The translations under genes and the position numbers were made by a program. 34,984 nucleotides of DNA, from positions 1-34,984 of the forward strand of contig NZ_JYHV01000036.1 in the NCBI RefSeq assembly GCF_000952685.1, written 5' to 3'. Below the pieces are notes generated by a model. It was not told the DNA's origin, made no database searches, and saw only the letters and a list, made by a program, of their open reading frames with translations. Below, in pieces: positions 1 through 9,591 of the stretch. This DNA is from Stutzerimonas stutzeri (lineage in GTDB: Bacteria; Pseudomonadota; Gammaproteobacteria; Pseudomonadales; Pseudomonadaceae). The stretch's first letter is position 1; the number at the start of each line of letters is the position of its first letter.

Positions 1-1095
1 TCGATCACCGACCGCAGCAAAGCCGAGGAATGGACCCAGAGCTTCATACTCAACATCCAGTCCGGCTATACCCCGGGCCCGGTCGGCTTTGGCGTTGACG
101 TGCTCGCCGGTCTGGCGGTCAAACTCGATGGCGGTGGCGGTACCTACGGCACCGGCTTGCTGCCGCGTCATAGCGATGGTCGTCCGGCCGATGATTTCGG
201 TCGTCTGGGCGTCGCGGCGAAAGCCAAGTTTTCCAATACCGAGCTGAAAATCGGCGAAATGATGCCGGTACTGCCGATCCTGCGCGCCGACGACGGCCGT
301 TCGCTGCCGCAGACCTTCGAGGGCGGCATGGTCACCTCGCGCGAAATCGATGGCCTGACCCTCAGCGGCGGTCAGTTCCGTCAGAACAGCCCGCGCGACG
401 ACGCCAGCATGGAAGACATGAGCTACGGCGGTGGCGTCTCCGACCGCTTCAACTACCTGGGTGGCGAATACGCCTTCAATGAAAAGCGCACCACCGTAGG
501 GTTGTGGACTGCCGAGCTGAAGGACGTCTACGAACAGCAGTACGTTCAGCTGCTGCACACTCAGCCGTTGGGCTCCGACCTGGCCCTGACCGCCAACCTG
601 GGCTACTTCCAGGGGGACGAGGACGGCAGCGCGCTGGCAGGCGAGCTGGACAACAAGACCTACTCCGGTCTGTTCGGTCTGAAAACTGGTGGCAACACCT
701 TCTACGTCGGCCTGCAGAAAGTCAGCGGCGATACCGGCTGGATGCGCGTCAACGGCACCAGCGGCGGCTCGCTGGCCAACGATAGCTTCAACAATTCCTA
801 CGACAACGCCGGCGAACGCTCCTGGCAGGTGCGTCACGACTATAACTTCGCCGCCATGGGTGTGCCGGGTCTGACCCTGATGAACCGCTACATCAGCGGC
901 GACAACATCAAGACCGCCGCCGACGACGATGCCAAGGAATGGGGCCGCGAAACCGAACTGGCCTACACCGTCCAGAACGGCCCGGCGAAGAACCTCAACA
1001 TCAAGTGGCGCAACTCGAGCTTCCGCTCCCAGGCCAACACCCGTGACCTGGACGAGAACCGCCTGATCTTCAACTACCCGATCTCCATCTTGTAA
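1..1095 (+). CDS. OprD-family outer-membrane porin, 5' end cut by the window
   Basis: The open frame runs from the first base of the window (beginning S-I-T-D-R-S) to TAA at 1093-1095, giving 364 visible residues. OprD-family porins have about 420-450 residues, so the signal peptide and first strands are missing. The methionine at 100 is internal. The opening segment (SFILNIQSGYTPGPVGFGVD), the alternating polar/hydrophobic strands rich in Tyr, Gly and Asn, and the short C-terminal strand ending NYPISIL are typical of the family. OprD/Occ proteins are monomeric beta-barrels in the outer membrane that pass carboxylates or basic amino acids. The gene converges on the hexarate operon and ends at a strong terminator. 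An uptake role for uronates or hexarates is an inference from position only. Confidence 0.9.
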   Translation, partial: SITDRSKAEEWTQSFILNIQSGYTPGPVGFGVDVLAGLAVKLDGGGGTYGTGLLPRHSDGRPADDFGRLGVAAKAKFSNTELKIGEMMPVLPILRADDGRSLPQTFEGGMVTSREIDGLTLSGGQFRQNSPRDDASMEDMSYGGGVSDRFNYLGGEYAFNEKRTTVGLWTAELKDVYEQQYVQLLHTQPLGSDLALTANLGYFQGDEDGSALAGELDNKTYSGLFGLKTGGNTFYVGLQKVSGDTGWMRVNGTSGGSLANDSFNNSYDNAGERSWQVRHDYNFAAMGVPGLTLMNRYISGDNIKTAADDDAKEWGRETELAYTVQNGPAKNLNIKWRNSSFRSQANTRDLDENRLIFNYPISIL

Positions 1096-1150
1096 GCGGC
1101 ATCCACCACGCTGGACGCAACGCTCCTCGCTCCTGTTGCGGAAACTTTCG

Positions 1151-1175
1151 CCCGTCCTCGTGACGGGCTTTTTTT
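1151..1175 (+). terminator. Rho-independent terminator of the porin gene
   Basis: A hairpin with stem CCCGTC (1151-1156) and GACGGG (1162-1167), loop CTCGT, is followed by C and seven T (1169-1175). It lies 55 bases after the porin stop codon. The rest of the gap to 1350 shows no gene or further site that I can support. Confidence 0.9.
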
Positions 1176-1350
1176 CGGTGATTGAAGAGAGACTTAGGAT
1201 CTGCACGAACAAGTGGAGAGATCGGCGCATCGCGCGCTCGAATAGCTGGACCTCTTCGTAGGCGCCCAGGGATGCTGGTCCCTTGCAGGCGATCAGCCAG
1301 AGCAGGAAAGCGATCGCCGCGGTTATGCGTCACCGCATCGCGTGGCAGTC

Positions 1351-2262
1351 TTACTCGACACCGATGCGCTTGATGTTCAGCTGGCAACTGACCTGCATCG
1401 TCTCGCCAGGCAACAACAGCCGCATCCCGTTCGCGACCGGATCGTCCATGCCAAGGGCGTTATTGGCGTGGGATACCGGTTCCACTGCGAAGAAGCCCAT
1501 ATCAGCAGGTGGCGTGAACACCACCAGATGAGCAAGTGCCTCGTTGGCGTTCATGCTCAGCTCGACGCCCTGCCCTGGCCAGCGAATCAGCACTGGCGCG
1601 GTACGGCCAACGAAACAGTTATCCAACCCTGGCTCCTGCAGCTGCCTGGCGGTCGCGAAGTCCCATTGTGCCGGAATCTGCGACAGATGCGACGGCACGC
1701 CTTGCGAGTCGTTTTGCCAAACGGAGCGCGCCGCGAACTGCAGCCGGCAATCGTCATGGCGCAAGAAGTACGGATGCCAACCTAGCCCGGCAGGCATCGA
1801 GCGGGTGTCGGTATTGCGCAAATTCAGGTGCAGCGTAACGCCTCCATCACCGAGCTCAATTCGATGCTCCAGCTCGAAGGCGAACGGCCAATCAAGGACC
1901 GCGTCGCCCTCCGGTCGATGCGTGACGGCGAGGCTCAGGCTGGCCGATGCCTGTTCGGCCACGATCCAGGCCCTTTTCCAGACGACGCCATGAATCGGCA
2001 GCGGATGGTCAGGTGACAATCGGCGCAGTGGATAGTGCTCGCCTTCGTGCTCGAAGGCGCCACCGCCGACTCGATTGGAAAATGGTGCCAGGACGAAGCA
2101 GCCGGCACGACGGACGCTGTCGGAACCGTCCCATGGCCGCAATAGGTCAATACCGTCAATACTCAGGCGCGTGATCGCCCCACCCAACCCCGGACAAACC
2201 GACACCTGCAGCGAACCATGCCGCAGTTCGATCTCGGTCAGACTCGGTTGGCGATCGGACAT
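1351..2262 (-). CDS. Aldose 1-epimerase family protein (mutarotase-like)
   Basis: This 303-residue protein of the galactose mutarotase fold interconverts alpha and beta anomers of an aldose or aldose acid. Family signatures are PFSNRV (60-65), PIHG (89-92), GWHPYF with the probable catalytic His163, and FFAVEP with the probable catalytic base Glu261. The frame is open for 33 more codons upstream, but the ATG at 2262 is preferred: it is preceded by TGAGGAG at good spacing, and the added residues are low-complexity and unlike the family. It is the last gene of the minus-strand hexarate operon, 196 bases after the 2-hydroxyacid dehydrogenase. An anomerase for galacturonate or glucuronate would suit uronate dehydrogenase, which acts on a cyclic anomer. 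The substrate is inferred from context only. Confidence 0.85.
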   Translation of the reverse strand: MSDRQPSLTEIELRHGSLQVSVCPGLGGAITRLSIDGIDLLRPWDGSDSVRRAGCFVLAPFSNRVGGGAFEHEGEHYPLRRLSPDHPLPIHGVVWKRAWIVAEQASASLSLAVTHRPEGDAVLDWPFAFELEHRIELGDGGVTLHLNLRNTDTRSMPAGLGWHPYFLRHDDCRLQFAARSVWQNDSQGVPSHLSQIPAQWDFATARQLQEPGLDNCFVGRTAPVLIRWPGQGVELSMNANEALAHLVVFTPPADMGFFAVEPVSHANNALGMDDPVANGMRLLLPGETMQVSCQLNIKRIGVE

Positions 2263-2458
2263 GGCAGATGACTCCTCAGGCGAGCCGTTATCACTCGCGG
2301 ATGTGAATGTAAGCGGCGCCCCACACCCACACGCTTGTGACTGTGGCTGTGGTAACGCCATTGGGATGTCGCTCAGAAATGTCGAACCCGGGCTTCTGGC
2401 CAGGGCTCGTTGTGGCGACGGTTGCCGCCTCCAGTCCGAAGCGCTCCGGTAAGTGCGC

Positions 2459-3388
2459 TCAGACCGCTGTCAGCACTTCTCCACGCTCGATAAACGCGCG
2501 CAGATTGGCCAACAGCAATTCTTCCATCGCCCGCCGGGTTTCCTCGGTGGCGCTACCGATATGAGGCAGCAGGACGACGTTCGGCAGGTCGAGCAAGGCG
2601 TGCGGCACATTCGGCTCCTGGGCGTACACGTCCAGCCCGGCACCGCCCAGGCGGCCCTCAAGCAACGCTTCGACCAATGCCGGTTCGTCCACCACCGAGC
2701 CGCGCGATACGTTGATCAGCGTGCCTTTCGCGCCAAGCGCGTCCAGAACCTCGCGATGGATGAGATTACGGGTGCTTTTCCCGCCAGGGCAGGTCAGCAC
2801 CAGAAAATCACTCCAGCGTGCCAATTCGATCAGGTCAGACTCGTAGCCGTACTCACAACCTTCGACCGGCTGACGATTGTGGTAGCGCACCTGCATGTCG
2901 AAACCACTGGAGCGCTTGGCGACAGCCTCGCCGATGCGACCAAGACCGACGATGCCGAGTCGTTTGCCGTAAACCTTGCTCGCCAAAGGCAGGCCACCTG
3001 AGAGCCACTCGCCGTTACGAACGAAACGGTCAGCCCGGGAAATCTGGCGAGCACAGTCGATAACCAACCCGAAGGCAAGGTCTGCAACGCAGTCGTTGAG
3101 CACATCTGGCGTGTTGCTTACTGGAATGCCCCGCTCCCGCGCCGCTCCCACGGCGATGGAGTCATAACCGACACCGGAACTGATGATCGCCTTAAGGTTG
3201 GGCAGCCGCTCGATCAATTCTGCGGTGCAACCGAAGCGCGCCGAGGTCACCACGATTTCGATGCGTTGGGCGTGCTGATCGAGCAAAACATTCGCGTCCT
3301 GCTCCCAGATGCGCAGTACCTCATGCTCCGCGGCCAGGTCGCGGTTGAAGCGTTCGGTCAGGGGGCCGAGCTGGAGAATACAGGTCAC
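2459..3388 (-). CDS. D-isomer-specific 2-hydroxyacid dehydrogenase (2-ketoacid reductase type)
   Basis: This 309-residue protein should reduce a 2-keto acid to the D-2-hydroxy acid, or the reverse, in the cytoplasm. The Rossmann motif GLGRIG is at 148-153. The HNR sequence at 170-172 after the second strand suggests NADPH rather than NADH. The catalytic triad is Arg229 (in NVSRGSVVDE), Glu258 (in DVYAQEP) and His276 (in LLPHIGSA). Length matches the glyoxylate/hydroxypyruvate and 2-ketogluconate reductase group. The start is GTG at 3388, with AGAGGT upstream. It begins 27 bases after the FAD oxidase, so the two are almost certainly co-transcribed and may act on the same acid in opposite directions. 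The actual substrate cannot be read from the sequence. Confidence 0.88.
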   Translation of the reverse strand: MTCILQLGPLTERFNRDLAAEHEVLRIWEQDANVLLDQHAQRIEIVVTSARFGCTAELIERLPNLKAIISSGVGYDSIAVGAARERGIPVSNTPDVLNDCVADLAFGLVIDCARQISRADRFVRNGEWLSGGLPLASKVYGKRLGIVGLGRIGEAVAKRSSGFDMQVRYHNRQPVEGCEYGYESDLIELARWSDFLVLTCPGGKSTRNLIHREVLDALGAKGTLINVSRGSVVDEPALVEALLEGRLGGAGLDVYAQEPNVPHALLDLPNVVLLPHIGSATEETRRAMEELLLANLRAFIERGEVLTAV

Positions 3389-3415
3389 GGGATTACCTCT
3401 GAGAGAGAGATTCGG

Positions 3416-4834
3416 TTAGAGCACTTTGCCGGGATTCATCAACCCTTTGGGGTCGAACGTCGCCTTGAGCGCGCGCATCAGCTCTAGCTCTAGCGGGTCC
3501 TTGTAATGCTTGGCCGCGTCGCGCTTGGCCTGGCCAAGCCCATGCTCGGCGCTGATACTGCCACGCAGGCTCATGGTGACGTCATAGATCACCCGCATGA
3601 TCGCCTCCTGGTGCGCCTTGAAGACCGCATCTTGGCAGCCGATCGGCTTGCTGATGTTGTAGTGCAGGTTGCCGTCGCCGACATGGCCGTAGGCAACGAT
3701 GCGTACGCCGGGGAACTGCTCGATAAGGCGCTGATTGGTCGCTTCGATGAATGCCGGAATCGAGCTCACCGGCACGCTGATGTCGTGCTTGAGGCTTGGA
3801 CCTTCATGGTTCTGCGCCTCGGAAATACCTTCGCGCATGGCCCACAACGCCGCCACCTGGGCTTCACTCCCGGCCAGCACGGCATCGATCGCCAGCTCGC
3901 GCTCCAGCGCTTCGCCGATGCCCACCTCTAACAGTTGGTTGAGCGGCGCATCCGGCTGGGTATCGCTGAGTTCGATCAGTACATACCAGGGGTGAGGCTC
4001 GGCGAACGGATCGCTGCATCCCGCGACGTGGCTCAGCACGAACTCGACGCTTTGCCGCGACATCAGTTCGAAGCCGGTCAGACGGTCGCCACAGAGCTCA
4101 CGAATGACGCCGATCAACTCCACCGCGGCCTGGGCGCTGGGCAAGGCCACCCAGGCGGTGGTCGTGCTGCGCACGGCCGGATACAGCTTGAGCACCGCCG
4201 CAGTGATAACGCCGAGCGTGCCTTCCGAACCAATGAACAGCTGCTTGAGGTCGTAGCCGGTGTTGTCCTTGCGCAACCCGCGAAGGCCGTTCCAGATCCG
4301 CCCGTCCGGCAGCACAACTTCCAGGCCAAGGGCGAGATCACGCATGTTGCCGTAGCGCAACACCGCAGTGCCGCCGGCGTTGGTGGCGAGATTGCCACCC
4401 ACAGTGCAGCTGCCCTGCGCGCCAAGCGCCAACGGAAACAACCGCCCTGCCTCAGCAGCCGCCTCTTGCAGCGTCTGCAGGATGACACCCGCCTCTACGG
4501 TGATGGTTTCGTTCGCCGGGTCGACTTCGCGAATACGGGTCATGCGGGTCAAGGACAGCACCACCTGGGTGCCGCTTGCATCCGGAATCGAGCCGCCACA
4601 CAAACCCGTATTGCCACCCTGCGGAACCAGTGTCACCTGGTATTGGTTGCAGAGCCGTACTACGGATGCGACCTCTTCGGTGCTGGCCGGGCGAATCACC
4701 AGCGCCGCGTCGCCACGGTAGGCGTTGCGCCAGTCGCTCAGATAGCTCTGCATGCGCTCGGCATCACGAACGATGCCGATTGCACCGACGATGCGTTCAA
4801 TCTCGCGGATGAATTCGTCCGGCAGCATGCTCAT
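3416..4834 (-). CDS. FAD-linked 2-hydroxyacid oxidase/dehydrogenase, GlcD / D-lactate dehydrogenase family
   Basis: This 472-residue flavoprotein has an N-terminal PCMH-type FAD-binding domain with PQGGNTGLCGGS (71-82), GGNLATNAGG (146-155) and IGSEGTLGVIT (201-211). The C-terminal FAD-oxidase domain carries the GHVGDGNLHYN metal/substrate signature (383-393) and SAEHGLGQ (428-435). These are the marks of D-lactate, D-2-hydroxyglutarate and glycolate (GlcD) dehydrogenases, which pass electrons to a quinone, a cytochrome or an electron-transfer flavoprotein. There are no GlcE or GlcF partners here, so a stand-alone D-2-hydroxyacid dehydrogenase is more likely than glycolate oxidase. The start at 4834 has GGGAGG five bases upstream. 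It lies between garD and the 2-hydroxyacid dehydrogenase. No hydroxyacid is obvious in the hexarate route, so its substrate is open. Confidence 0.87.
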   Translation of the reverse strand: MSMLPDEFIREIERIVGAIGIVRDAERMQSYLSDWRNAYRGDAALVIRPASTEEVASVVRLCNQYQVTLVPQGGNTGLCGGSIPDASGTQVVLSLTRMTRIREVDPANETITVEAGVILQTLQEAAAEAGRLFPLALGAQGSCTVGGNLATNAGGTAVLRYGNMRDLALGLEVVLPDGRIWNGLRGLRKDNTGYDLKQLFIGSEGTLGVITAAVLKLYPAVRSTTTAWVALPSAQAAVELIGVIRELCGDRLTGFELMSRQSVEFVLSHVAGCSDPFAEPHPWYVLIELSDTQPDAPLNQLLEVGIGEALERELAIDAVLAGSEAQVAALWAMREGISEAQNHEGPSLKHDISVPVSSIPAFIEATNQRLIEQFPGVRIVAYGHVGDGNLHYNISKPIGCQDAVFKAHQEAIMRVIYDVTMSLRGSISAEHGLGQAKRDAAKHYKDPLELELMRALKATFDPKGLMNPGKVL

Positions 4835-4906
4835 CTCGACCTCCCGCAGTTAGAACATTCGCTACAGCGCACCAGGCGGATGCGTTGATTCATTTTCGTG
4901 CTGTGG

Positions 4907-6472
4907 TCAGGTGATGGGCGCCGGATTGAACAGCACGATGTCGTTGTGCAGCCGGTGTTGCTCGGCCCAGGTCTTCTTGCGACCGCTGGCGACATCCAGG
5001 TAGTAGTGGAACAGCTCCCAGCCCAGCTCCTCGAGAGTCGCGCGGCCGCTGGCGATGCGGCCCGCGTCGATGTCGATCAGATCCGGCCAGCGTTCGGCCA
5101 GCTCGGTACGGGTCGCCACCTTCACCACCGGCGCCATGGCCAGGCCGTACGGCGTGCCGCGGCCGGTCGTGAACACGTGCAGGTTCATGCCGGCTGCCAA
5201 CTGAAGCGTGCCGCAAACGAAGTCACTGGCTGGCGTGGCACAGAATATCAGCCCCTTGCGATCGACCCGCTCGCCCGGCCCGACCACGCCATTGATGGCG
5301 CCGCTGCCGGATTTGACGATCGAGCCCAGCGACTTCTCGACGATATTGGACAACCCGCCCTTCTTGTTACCCGGCGTGGTGTTGGCGCTGCGATCCGCGG
5401 CGCCGCGCTCCAGGTACTGGTCGTACCAGTCCATCTCGGCGATCAGTGCGTCGGCGATTTCAGTCGACTCGGCGCGGGCGGTGAGCATGTACACCGCGTC
5501 GCGAACCTCGGTATTTTCGGAGAACATCACGGTGGCGCCGGCGCGAACCAGCAAGTCCGACGCATAGCCCAACGCCGGATTGGCGGTGATACCCGAGAAG
5601 GCGTCGCTGCCGCCGCACTGCATACCAAGCACAAGCTCGGACGCCGGTACCGTCTCGCGGCGACGCTGGTCGAGTTTCTTCAGCCGCGTTTCGGCCAGGG
5701 CGATGATCTGCTCGATCATTTCGCCAAATCCGGTATTGGACTCCTGCAGGCGATAGAGCCAGGGGTCACGCAGGTCCACCGAAGGATCGCCCTCGTGCAT
5801 CACCTGCTCGGCCTGGAGTTTCTCGCAGCCGAGGCTGATGACCAGCGCCTCGCCACCCAGGTTCGGGTTGCGCGCCAGGTTGCGCACGGTGCGGATCGGG
5901 ATGTAGGCGTCGCGCGCATTGATGGCCACGCCGCAGCCATAGCTGTGAGTCAGCGCCACTACATCATCGACGTTGGGGTATTTGGGCAGCAGCTCATCGC
6001 GAATGCGCTTGACCGCGTGTTCCAGCACGCCGGTCACGCACTGCACTGTGGTGCTGATGCCGAGGATATTGCGCGTGCCCACCGTGCCGTCGGCGTTGCG
6101 ATAACCCTCGAAGGTGTAGCCTTCCAGCGGGGCGAGCTTGTCCGGTACCGCATTGGCACGCGGCAAGCTATCAAGCGGTGGCGCGCTGGGCATCTTCAGC
6201 TGGGTTTCCTTCACCCATGAGCCGCGACGCAGCGGCTCGAGCGCATAGCCGATGATCTGGCCATAGCGGCGCACAGGCTCTCCTTCGGGAATGTCCACCA
6301 GCGCCACCTTATGGCTCTGGGGCACGCTTTCGACCGTCACCAGGCCATCCTCGAACCGGGCACCGGTCGGCACACCGCCATCGTTGACCACCACGGCCAC
6401 GTTGTCCGCCTCGTTGAGGCGAATGTAACGCGGCGAATCTTGATGCTGAATCAGTTCCACGGTGTCGTTCAT
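4907..6472 (-). CDS. garD: Galactarate dehydratase (UxaA/GarD family)
   Basis: This 521-residue protein is close in length to E. coli GarD (523). It should dehydrate meso-galactarate to 5-keto-4-deoxy-D-glucarate, using a metal ion. It has an N-terminal SAF-type domain (about 1-90, with [17 protein letters not shown]) and the large UxaA/GarD catalytic part. That part shows [53 protein letters not shown] and [10 protein letters not shown], which are family landmarks rich in Cys and Gly. ATG at 6472 follows GGAGA at good spacing. It is unrelated in fold to the enolase-superfamily dehydratases around it, so the cluster holds convergent solutions to the same reaction. The 72-base gap to the next gene holds nothing else visible. 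Confidence 0.95.
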   Translation of the reverse strand: MNDTVELIQHQDSPRYIRLNEADNVAVVVNDGGVPTGARFEDGLVTVESVPQSHKVALVDIPEGEPVRRYGQIIGYALEPLRRGSWVKETQLKMPSAPPLDSLPRANAVPDKLAPLEGYTFEGYRNADGTVGTRNILGISTTVQCVTGVLEHAVKRIRDELLPKYPNVDDVVALTHSYGCGVAINARDAYIPIRTVRNLARNPNLGGEALVISLGCEKLQAEQVMHEGDPSVDLRDPWLYRLQESNTGFGEMIEQIIALAETRLKKLDQRRRETVPASELVLGMQCGGSDAFSGITANPALGYASDLLVRAGATVMFSENTEVRDAVYMLTARAESTEIADALIAEMDWYDQYLERGAADRSANTTPGNKKGGLSNIVEKSLGSIVKSGSGAINGVVGPGERVDRKGLIFCATPASDFVCGTLQLAAGMNLHVFTTGRGTPYGLAMAPVVKVATRTELAERWPDLIDIDAGRIASGRATLEELGWELFHYYLDVASGRKKTWAEQHRLHNDIVLFNPAPIT

Positions 6473-6586
6473 ATCGGTCTCCGGTCAGGCCGGTTGTTGT
6501 CTGGTGCTCTGCGCAAGGGAATCACAGACATAGGGTGGACTGAGGCGGATCGCCGTCCAGCCCGCCCTACTGGCTGGTGGGTGAAA

Positions 6587-7930
6587 TCAACGCACCATGC
6601 ACGGCTTCTTGTTGTTGAAGGTCCATTCCGGAATCAGGTACTGCATGGCGATAGCGTCGTCCCGAGCGCCCAGTCCTTTGGACAGGTAAAGCTCATGGGC
6701 CTTCTGCAGCGCATCTTCATCCAGTTCCACACCCAGACCCGCCTTGGCCGGTACAGCGACCTTGCCGCCGACGATCTGCAGCGGTTCGCGGGTCAGGTAT
6801 TGGCCGTCCTGCCAGATCCAATGGGTATCGATCGCGGTGATCTTTCCCGGCGCGGCTGCGGCTACATGCGTGAACATCGCCAATGAGATGTCGAAGTGGT
6901 TGTTGGAATGCGAGCCCCAGGTGAGGCCCCAGTCGTTGCACATCTGCGCGACACGAACCGAGCCGCTCATGGTCCAGAAGTGCGGGTCCGCCAATGGGAT
7001 GTCCACTGATTGCAACTGGACGGTGTGACCCATCTGCCGCCAATCAGTCGCGATCATATTCGTCGCGGTCGGCAGGCCGGTGGCACGGCGGAACTCGGCC
7101 ATGACTTCCCGACCGGAGTAACCGTTCTCGGCGCCGCATGGGTCTTCGGCATAGGCCAGCACGCCGTGCAGGTCCTTGCACAGGTCGATGGCTTCAGCCA
7201 GTGACCAAGCGCCGTTTGGGTCCAGGGTGATGCGGGCATCGGGGAAGCGCTCGGCCAGCGCGCGGATGGCCTTGACCTCTTCGCTGCCCGGCAGCACGCC
7301 ACCCTTGAGTTTGAAATCCTTGAAACCGTAACGCTCATAGGCCGCCTCGGCCTGGCGCACGACTGTCTCGGGGGTCAGCGCTTCGTCGTTGCGCACACGG
7401 AACCAGTTATCGCTGGCGTTCGATTCGTCGCGGTAGCCGAGGTCAGTCTTGTTGCGATCGGCGATGAAGAACAGATAGCCGAGCATTTCGACTTCGTCGC
7501 GCTGCTGGCCGTCACCGAGCAGTGCAGCAACCGGTACGCCGAGATGCTGGCCGAGCAGGTCGAGCAGCGCCGACTCGATGGCGGTGATCGCGTGGATCGC
7601 AATGCGCAGATCGAAGGTCTGCAAGCCGCGGCCACCAACGTCGCGGTCGGCGAAGGCCTTGCGCGCCTGGTTCAGCAAACCGTTGAAATTACCAACCGAT
7701 TGGCCGATCAGAATGGCGCGAGCGTCGTCCAGCGTTTTGCGGATCGCCTCGCCACCGGGGACCTCGCCGACACCTGTATTGCCGGCGCTGTCCTTGAGAA
7801 TGAGGATGTTGCGGGTGAAATACGGACCATGGGCGCCGCTCAGGTTGAGCAGCATGCTGTCTTGACCTGCGACCGGAACCACCCGAAGTTCGGTGATTAC
7901 CGGAGCACCATGATTCACAGAATTGTTCAT
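6587..7930 (-). CDS. gudD: D-glucarate dehydratase, copy 1 (enolase superfamily)
   Basis: This 447-residue protein dehydrates D-glucarate (and often L-idarate) to 5-keto-4-deoxy-D-glucarate. All residues known from E. coli GlucD are found two positions later than in that enzyme: Lys207 and Lys209 in KDFKLKGG, Asp237 in LDPNGAW, Glu268 in EDPCGAENG, Asn291 in TATNM, Asp315 in LADPHFW and catalytic His341 in GSHSNNHFD. The KxK pair and the His/Asp dyad define the glucarate dehydratase subgroup. The ATG at 7930 has AGAGAG upstream. It is the third gene of the minus-strand operon and has a second copy at 11088-12482. That copy carries a short insertion that is absent here. Confidence 0.96.
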   Translation of the reverse strand: MNNSVNHGAPVITELRVVPVAGQDSMLLNLSGAHGPYFTRNILILKDSAGNTGVGEVPGGEAIRKTLDDARAILIGQSVGNFNGLLNQARKAFADRDVGGRGLQTFDLRIAIHAITAIESALLDLLGQHLGVPVAALLGDGQQRDEVEMLGYLFFIADRNKTDLGYRDESNASDNWFRVRNDEALTPETVVRQAEAAYERYGFKDFKLKGGVLPGSEEVKAIRALAERFPDARITLDPNGAWSLAEAIDLCKDLHGVLAYAEDPCGAENGYSGREVMAEFRRATGLPTATNMIATDWRQMGHTVQLQSVDIPLADPHFWTMSGSVRVAQMCNDWGLTWGSHSNNHFDISLAMFTHVAAAAPGKITAIDTHWIWQDGQYLTREPLQIVGGKVAVPAKAGLGVELDEDALQKAHELYLSKGLGARDDAIAMQYLIPEWTFNNKKPCMVR

Positions 7931-8053
7931 ATGCGTCTCTCTTTTGTTCTTATGGTCCGCGTTGCGGGTACAGCGATCTGTTCGCCATGGGCGCGACCCG
8001 CCGAGACGCTAGGCGGCTCGGACAGGGTGCGCCGTGTCAAGCGGCACGGCTGA

Positions 8054-9496
8054 TCAGCCGATATAGGTGGTCTTCACCGTGGTGTAGAACTCCTGGGCGT
8101 AGCGTCCCTGCTCGCGCGGGCCATAGGACGAGCCTTTGCGCCCGCCGAATGGCACGTGGTAATCCACGCCGGCGGTCGGCAGGTTGACCATCACCATTCC
8201 CGCCTGAGAATGACGCTTGAAATGGTTGGCGTACTTCAGCGAGGTAGTGCAGATGCCCGCCGACAGGCCGAACTCGGTGTCGTTGGCCATGGCCAGCGCT
8301 TCGTCGTAGTCCTTGACCTTCACCACGTTGGCCACTGGCCCGAAGATCTCTTCACGGCTGATGCGCATGTCGGCGGTGCTGTCGACGAACAACGTCGGCG
8401 CCAGGAAGTAACCTTCTGTCCCGCAGCTGACACGCTCGCCACCGCAGGCCAGGCGTGCACCCTCTTGCTTGCCGATTTCGATGTATTTCAGGTCCTGTTC
8501 CAGCTGGGCCTGAGAAACCACCGGGCCGACATCCACGCCCTGCTCCAGAGCAGAACCGACCTTGATCTTCTTGATGCGCTCGATCATGGCTTCGACGAAA
8601 CGATCGTAGATGCCTTCGGTCACGATGATGCGGCTGGAAGCGGTGCAACGCTGGCCGGTCGAATAGAACGCACTTTGCGCGGCCAGTTCGACGGCGGTAT
8701 TGAGATCGGCATCGTCCAGAATGATCTGCGGGTTCTTGCCACCCATTTCCAGCTGAACCTTGGCCTGACGTCCCACGCAAGTCGCCGCGATGCCGCGACC
8801 AACACCCACCGAACCGGTGAAGCTAACGCCATCGACGCGCTTGTCGTTAACGATGGCTTCGCCCACTTCACGGCCCTTGCCCATCACCAAGTTGAACACA
8901 CCCGCCGGGAAGCCAGCACGTGAAATAATCTCGGCGATCGCCCAGGCGCAGCCGGGAACCAGATCCGCCGGTTTGATCACCACGCAGTTGCCGTAGGCCA
9001 GCGCCGGGGCAATCTTCCACGCCGGAATGGCGATCGGGAAGTTCCAGGGGGTAATCAGACCGATCACGCCCAGCGGTTCCCGGGTGACTTCAACGCTGAC
9101 GCCCGGGCGGACCGACTGCAGGGTTTCACCCGCCTGGCGCAGGCATTCACCCGCGAAATACTTGAAGATGTTGCCGGCACGGGACACTTCACCGATGGCT
9201 TCCGGCAGGGTCTTGCCTTCTTCCCGAGCGAGCAGATTACCCAGCTCTTCGCGGCGCGCCAGGATTTCCAGTCCTACCTTTTCCAGGGCATCGGCACGTG
9301 CCTGAATACCGGAAGTCGACCAAGCGGGAAATGCCTTACGTGCTGCTGCGATGGCGGCTTCGACCTGCGACGCGTCCGCCTGAGCGTATTCGCCGATGAC
9401 GTCCGACAGATCGGACGGATTGATATTGGCCTGGTAGTTTTTGCCTGCAACCCATTGGCCATCGATGTAGTTGTCATAACGCTTTGCTTCTGCCAC
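8054..9496 (-). CDS. Alpha-ketoglutarate semialdehyde (2,5-dioxovalerate) dehydrogenase
   Basis: This 480-residue ALDH-superfamily enzyme should oxidise alpha-ketoglutarate semialdehyde to alpha-ketoglutarate with NAD(P)+, the last step of the hexarate route. Visible motifs are TPWNFP (149-154), FTGSVGVG (226-233), catalytic Glu250 in LEMGGKNP, catalytic Cys284 in GQRCTASS and EEIFGPV near the C-terminus. I chose the GTG at 9496 because AAGGAG lies seven to eight bases upstream and the protein then starts like its family (VAEAKRYDNYIDGQW). The frame stays open to 9739, but that part overlaps kdgD and reads as arginine-rich noise. The enzyme is assigned to this aldehyde by its place directly after kdgD. 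The ALDH fold alone does not fix the substrate. Confidence 0.93.
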   Translation of the reverse strand: MAEAKRYDNYIDGQWVAGKNYQANINPSDLSDVIGEYAQADASQVEAAIAAARKAFPAWSTSGIQARADALEKVGLEILARREELGNLLAREEGKTLPEAIGEVSRAGNIFKYFAGECLRQAGETLQSVRPGVSVEVTREPLGVIGLITPWNFPIAIPAWKIAPALAYGNCVVIKPADLVPGCAWAIAEIISRAGFPAGVFNLVMGKGREVGEAIVNDKRVDGVSFTGSVGVGRGIAATCVGRQAKVQLEMGGKNPQIILDDADLNTAVELAAQSAFYSTGQRCTASSRIIVTEGIYDRFVEAMIERIKKIKVGSALEQGVDVGPVVSQAQLEQDLKYIEIGKQEGARLACGGERVSCGTEGYFLAPTLFVDSTADMRISREEIFGPVANVVKVKDYDEALAMANDTEFGLSAGICTTSLKYANHFKRHSQAGMVMVNLPTAGVDYHVPFGGRKGSSYGPREQGRYAQEFYTTVKTTYIG

Positions 9497-9591
9497 GGAA
9501 CTCTCCTTCGTGAGGTCCGCCGCCGATGCCCTGACTATGATGACGGGCATCTGAAGCGGCGGGTGGGGCGAGTGATAGAGCGGGCGGGCCT

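Noticed and set aside
3935..4888. 317-codon plus-strand frame opposite the FAD oxidase
   Set aside because: It is antisense to a gene with clear flavoprotein motifs and has no recognisable sequence of its own.
6557..6577. CCAGCC/GGCTGG inverted repeat between gudD and garD
   Set aside because: A 6-bp stem with a 9-base loop and no T-tract is common in GC-rich DNA, and the genes appear co-transcribed.
8047..8060. 14-bp palindrome CGGCTGATCAGCCG over the stop codon of the semialdehyde dehydrogenase, with a nearby 6-bp dyad (8031-8050)
   Set aside because: There is no T-tract and no promoter nearby, and the repeat spans coding sequence; probably chance or minor mRNA structure, not a terminator or operator I can support.
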